A DNA stretch of 64,000 nt, taken from the NCBI RefSeq assembly GCF_020882245.1, contig NC_083599.1, positions 43,612,748 to 43,676,747 of the forward strand, in the 5' to 3' direction. The first letter of the stretch is position 1; every line of letters begins with the position of its first letter. This document shows, in pieces, positions 60,517-64,000 of the stretch. The notes beneath the pieces are model-generated. The model saw nothing but the letters and a program-made list of their open reading frames with translations, was not told the origin of the DNA and ran no database searches. This DNA is from Rhopalosiphum padi (lineage: Eukaryota; Arthropoda; Insecta; Hemiptera; Aphididae). The position numbers were made by a program, and so were the translations under genes.

Positions 60517-62011
60517 AATAATTATTTCATATTTCTTACTTTTTTTCTATTTACCATAACTTTTTATTATTAACTGTTGATTTTTTTTCTTTATCTGTGT
60601 ATTATAATTATTACCATATTTTAGGAATTAAAATATATTATTTTACACTTGCTCATTTATTATTTCATTGATTTATTAAGATAATGTATTGTAAGATTAA
60701 TTAATAATGTTATTAAATGTAATAAGAACAGTTTAATGATTTTTAATAACTGAATCATTTTTGACATAAAAATTGTTGAAGATTATAGATAACTATAAAA
60801 TTAAACTTGTGAATTAAAATTAAAATTTCGATTTTAAATGAAAAATATTATCATTTATTGAAAAATTGAATACTAATTTGTTTTAATTAAAATTTGAAAT
60901 AATGTTTTATGATTGGGCATAATGTATTATAAAATCTATTGTACTTATCTATAATTAATAAAATATATAAATATATTTTATAAGTAATAACATTTATCAA
61001 TTATATACAACTCCCTATTGTATAAATTAAATGATTTATTTACATTGTGCTTGACTATTTTTAATAAATGGATAAGATTGTTCATAAATTTAATTATAAA
61101 TTTATTTATTGATTATAATCTTATAATATTTAATTGATAAAAACTAAACTTATGTTGGGAATCACTTGGTAATAAACTAATATCTAATAGTTAATAAAAA
61201 TATAAATGTAATAATATTACTACTCACTGTTGTTGATATAAACTACGATAAAAAGAGTAATTATGCATTAAAAAGATTTTATTTCATTAGAAAATATCAA
61301 ATGTCCTCTTTTCAAAATAATAAAGAAACATAAAAAAAGAATATTTTTGACTAAATCGATTTTGTTTTTTTGTTATAATTCAAAATGAGTAAGGTTGAAC
61401 TATCTTGTAGTTTTCACCAAATATTTATAGTCATTTTAGAGAAATTGTTTTTTAAAAATATTCTGACACAAACTATTTCTAATTATTTGACATGTATCTT
61501 ACTTTTTAATTTTTTTTTTTTTACAATTTATGATTGAAAACATTTTTGTTTGTTTGTTAAAGTTTGAAAATGTAATACAAAGTTGCTTATAAGTTGTAAT
61601 TACAGAAATTCTAAAATATAAAAAAGATACATACCATAATTATTATAATTGTTTAAAGATTAAATAGAAGATACCGTGAACATTTTAACATTATTTTATA
61701 GTTATTAATTAATAACATTTTCAATTTTCTTACAGTAACATATAAATATTCAATACACAATTTGATTTTTTAACGTTTTTAGTTACATCGAACATAATAT
61801 AAATCTTTTCTTTTTAAATTTATATCTACTTTATTTTAAAATCCAATGAAAAATAATAAAATTATAGAAATTAATCAAAATAAAGTTACTTACATATTTA
61901 AAAAAAAAAATACAGTAATATCCATCTCAAAATTAAAAGACTACTCATTTTTATAATTAATGAAAATCAAAATTTTATAAATTGTATTATCGTATTGTAT
62001 TATTATTATAG
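60517..62011 (+). other. 3' flank of asp
   Basis: Non-coding. A candidate polyadenylation hexamer AATAAA lies near 60957, in TTAATAAAATAT; others follow near 61064. The stretch 61290-61640 resembles part of the dispersed repeat at 39.6-39.8 kb. No ORF of interest. Confidence 0.4.
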
Positions 62012-62019
62012 CAACCAAG

Positions 62020-63377
62020 CATAGGCGTGCCGAGCGTGCCCAGGTACGCCCTGTGATTTTTCATGGGCCGAATCGTCTTATGCCTCAATCTACCTAAATA
62101 ATTAAATTCATTAAATTTTAAATAATTTTTTTTAAAGCGAATTTAAAAAAAAATGAATAATTCATTATGATTAATTTAAAATTTAAGCAGAATAAATTTT
62201 TTTTGGTCGATGCTATGGCATGCATGTTAAATATTAATATAACTCAAAATACTAATGTTGTTAACATTTTCTAAGGTTTCAGAGAAAGATTTATTTACTA
62301 AACTAAAATTTTTAAAAATTATCAAAATGTTATGCAACTAAATTATGTTAAGTAAATCTGTTTTTATGAATGGGTAAAAAAAATTATTATTATTATTAGG
62401 TAGTTTTTTTCATTGGTTGAAAAAAAACTTGAAATTCCACAGTCTTTAATTGTGTTTCTAAAACTTTAAAAATGTTTACAATCATACCTGTACATGTGAA
62501 CGCGGTTTTTCAAAATTAACCCTAGTAAAAAACAAATTATGTATTACAATGGGTCATGAATAATTAGAGTCATTATTACTGCATTTCACAGAACAAGAAA
62601 TGGTATCGAAGGTAGATTTAAGTGTAGTAATATATGAATTTAATAATATGGATAATAAACGAATTTCTCTCTAAATACATAAAATATATTTATGATTTCT
62701 AGCAATATAATTCATAATTATTATATTTGTTAGATAATAATACTTTATTTTAATTTACTAGTACCGGTTTAGTATAAAGCAGTGGCGGATTCGTGGATTT
62801 AACAGGGGGAAAATGGACATTTTCTGCCTGGGCCCCTACACGAAAATTCCCCCCGTACCCAGTGTTCCAGTCCTCAGTCCTCACTTATTTTCATTTCAAT
62901 AAAAATTGTCAAGTATAATTAGTTATTTCTTAAGTTCTTGAAGTTTTGGATTGTAACACATCAAGTAATAATTGGGATAACAATAATACTGTGTAATATA
63001 TTCGTACTCGTACGTATTACCTATGTACAGTCAAATCCACACACTGGCATCATTATAACTATTTGTATTTATATTGTTTCATTACCTAACTAGTTTAATA
63101 GTTTTTTAAGATCTTAGAGAAGATGGGGGTAAAGTTCTCCAGGAGTTAGTATTCACGACAATTCAAAATTATTGGGCCCTTTATATAATATGCCGCTAGG
63201 GCTTTTTTCCTTAAATCCGCCACTGGACTATATAAAGTATTTAAAATTATATAAAACTGTATGCAAGAAAAGGGGATTATAAAACGGTGATCAGACATCA
63301 GAAGGCCGATGATAAATATGATGGACATTGCGGGCACTATACCCGCTTTTAGAGTCTGTGGCCTGTGCTCGCCTATG
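62020..63377. mobile_element. hAT-like element (1358 bp) with exact 8-bp duplication, containing a nested insertion
   Basis: Identical 8-mers CAACCAAG flank it at 62012-62019 and 63378-63385. Ends: CATAGGCGTGCCGAGCGTGC on the left and, on the other strand, CATAGGCGAGCACAGGCCAC on the right. The 8-bp duplication and short inverted ends fit hAT. A second element (62780-63225) lies inside it. No intact transposase ORF; the 82-codon minus-strand ORF at 63146-63394 is transposon end sequence. Confidence 0.75.
62780..63225. mobile_element. Nested CAGTGGCGGATT-type MITE (446 bp)
   Basis: Left end CAGTGGCGGATTCGTGGATT; right end, on the other strand, CAGTGGCGGATTTAAGGAAA. GC-rich subterminal parts contain GGGCCC on both sides. 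The flanks share TATAAAG but no clean 8-bp duplication is visible. It is inserted in the element at 62020-63377. Confidence 0.7.
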
Positions 63378-63479
63378 CAACCAAGTATAATCATGAAACT
63401 ATTAAAATATTAAATTCACAATATATGACGTAGATATCTATTACATGAAAATTAAAATCGGTAATCAAGCCTTTTCCTG

Positions 63480-64000
63480 ATTAATATAAAATAAAAAACT
63501 AAAAAAGTTCGAAAAATAGGATATTTTTCCATATGGATTTTGTTATTTTGTTGTAGTTAGTTCAAAAATAAATAACCATACATATTTGACATTTTCAAAA
63601 AATGTTTATGTTCCCATTTTATATATTATAATATTATTTTTTTCTTTATAATATATTAAATATTTTTAGGTATTAATAGAGTTTAAACTTTTTAATTTAT
63701 GTTAGTTTTTTTCCTATAAATTTCAAAAGATTGAAAATTTAATACAACTAGGTGTCTAGGATCTAGGTACTTTACGATTTTTTAATAGTAGAATTAAAAA
63801 AAAAAAGTCGAGCGCCTACCGCTATAAAAGCGTCTGATATTAGCATTTTTAGGAAATCGAGTCTTCAATTTTTTCATAGTTAAAAATTTAGTATAATTTT
63901 AAAAATTCATCAATATTTTTTTTAAGGTTCCATCATAATAATTTTGCTTATAATATAAATATAATTACAAAAAAAAAGTCGATTATAATTTCGCAAATAT
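63480..64000. repeat. Dispersed repeat fragment at right edge
   Basis: GAAAATTTAATACAACTAGG near 63733 and the AAAAAAGTCGA words near 63803 and 63972 resemble parts of the repeat at 39.6-40.5 kb (GAAAATTTAATACAAGG, AAAAAAAGTCGAATTAA). The copy runs to the window edge. No coding potential seen. Confidence 0.35.

Noticed and set aside
1..64000. CRISPR arrays, bacterial operons, rRNA or tRNA genes
   Set aside because: No regularly spaced identical short repeats, no ribosomal or tRNA-like sequence recognised; the window is eukaryotic nuclear DNA.

Overview
The window looks like nuclear DNA of an insect, most probably an aphid. The DNA is very AT-rich, the genes have many short exons with ordinary GT–AG introns, and all four protein genes are animal genes with insect-like architecture. 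The dense load of small non-autonomous DNA transposons and the frequent TAGGTA/TACCTA words suggest an aphid; this species-level guess is inference. I see no bacterial or viral gene, no CRISPR array, and no rRNA or tRNA gene.

Layout. (1) About 1950-8342, plus strand: the 3' part (12 exons) of a receptor tyrosine phosphatase of the Ptp99A / RPTP-gamma,zeta type. Its 5' end lies beyond the left edge, and 1-1949 is its intron, full of transposon remnants. (2) 8343-19259: gene-poor DNA between two convergent genes. (3) 19260-27226, minus strand: a complete 13-coding-exon EPS8-family gene (Drosophila arouser), whose promoter probably lies in a GC-rich island near 35.7-37.1 kb. (4) 37.1-42.3 kb: repeat-rich intergenic DNA. 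(5) 42323-46793, minus strand: complete eIF2D (ligatin) with one GC-AG intron. (6) 47746-60516, plus strand: complete abnormal spindle (asp/ASPM) gene, 15 exons and about 1940 residues, head-to-head with eIF2D across about 950 bp. (7) 60517-64000: 3' flank with nested transposons.

The genes do not form a pathway. Ptp99A and the EPS8 protein act in receptor and actin signalling, eIF2D in translation initiation/reinitiation and ribosome recycling, and Asp at spindle poles. The eIF2D/asp pair probably shares a bidirectional promoter region.

The most interesting items are: a run of 264-bp in-frame repeats inside the asp IQ region, two of them differing at only two bases; a family of long fold-back elements present at least five times; a 1.1-kb hAT-like element with a 9-bp target duplication and repeated TGCATATT words; a nested insertion at 62.0-63.4 kb with an exact 8-bp duplication; a long imperfect hairpin near 12.4 kb; and an overlapping upstream ORF at the arouser start codon. 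I found no convincing wholly new system.
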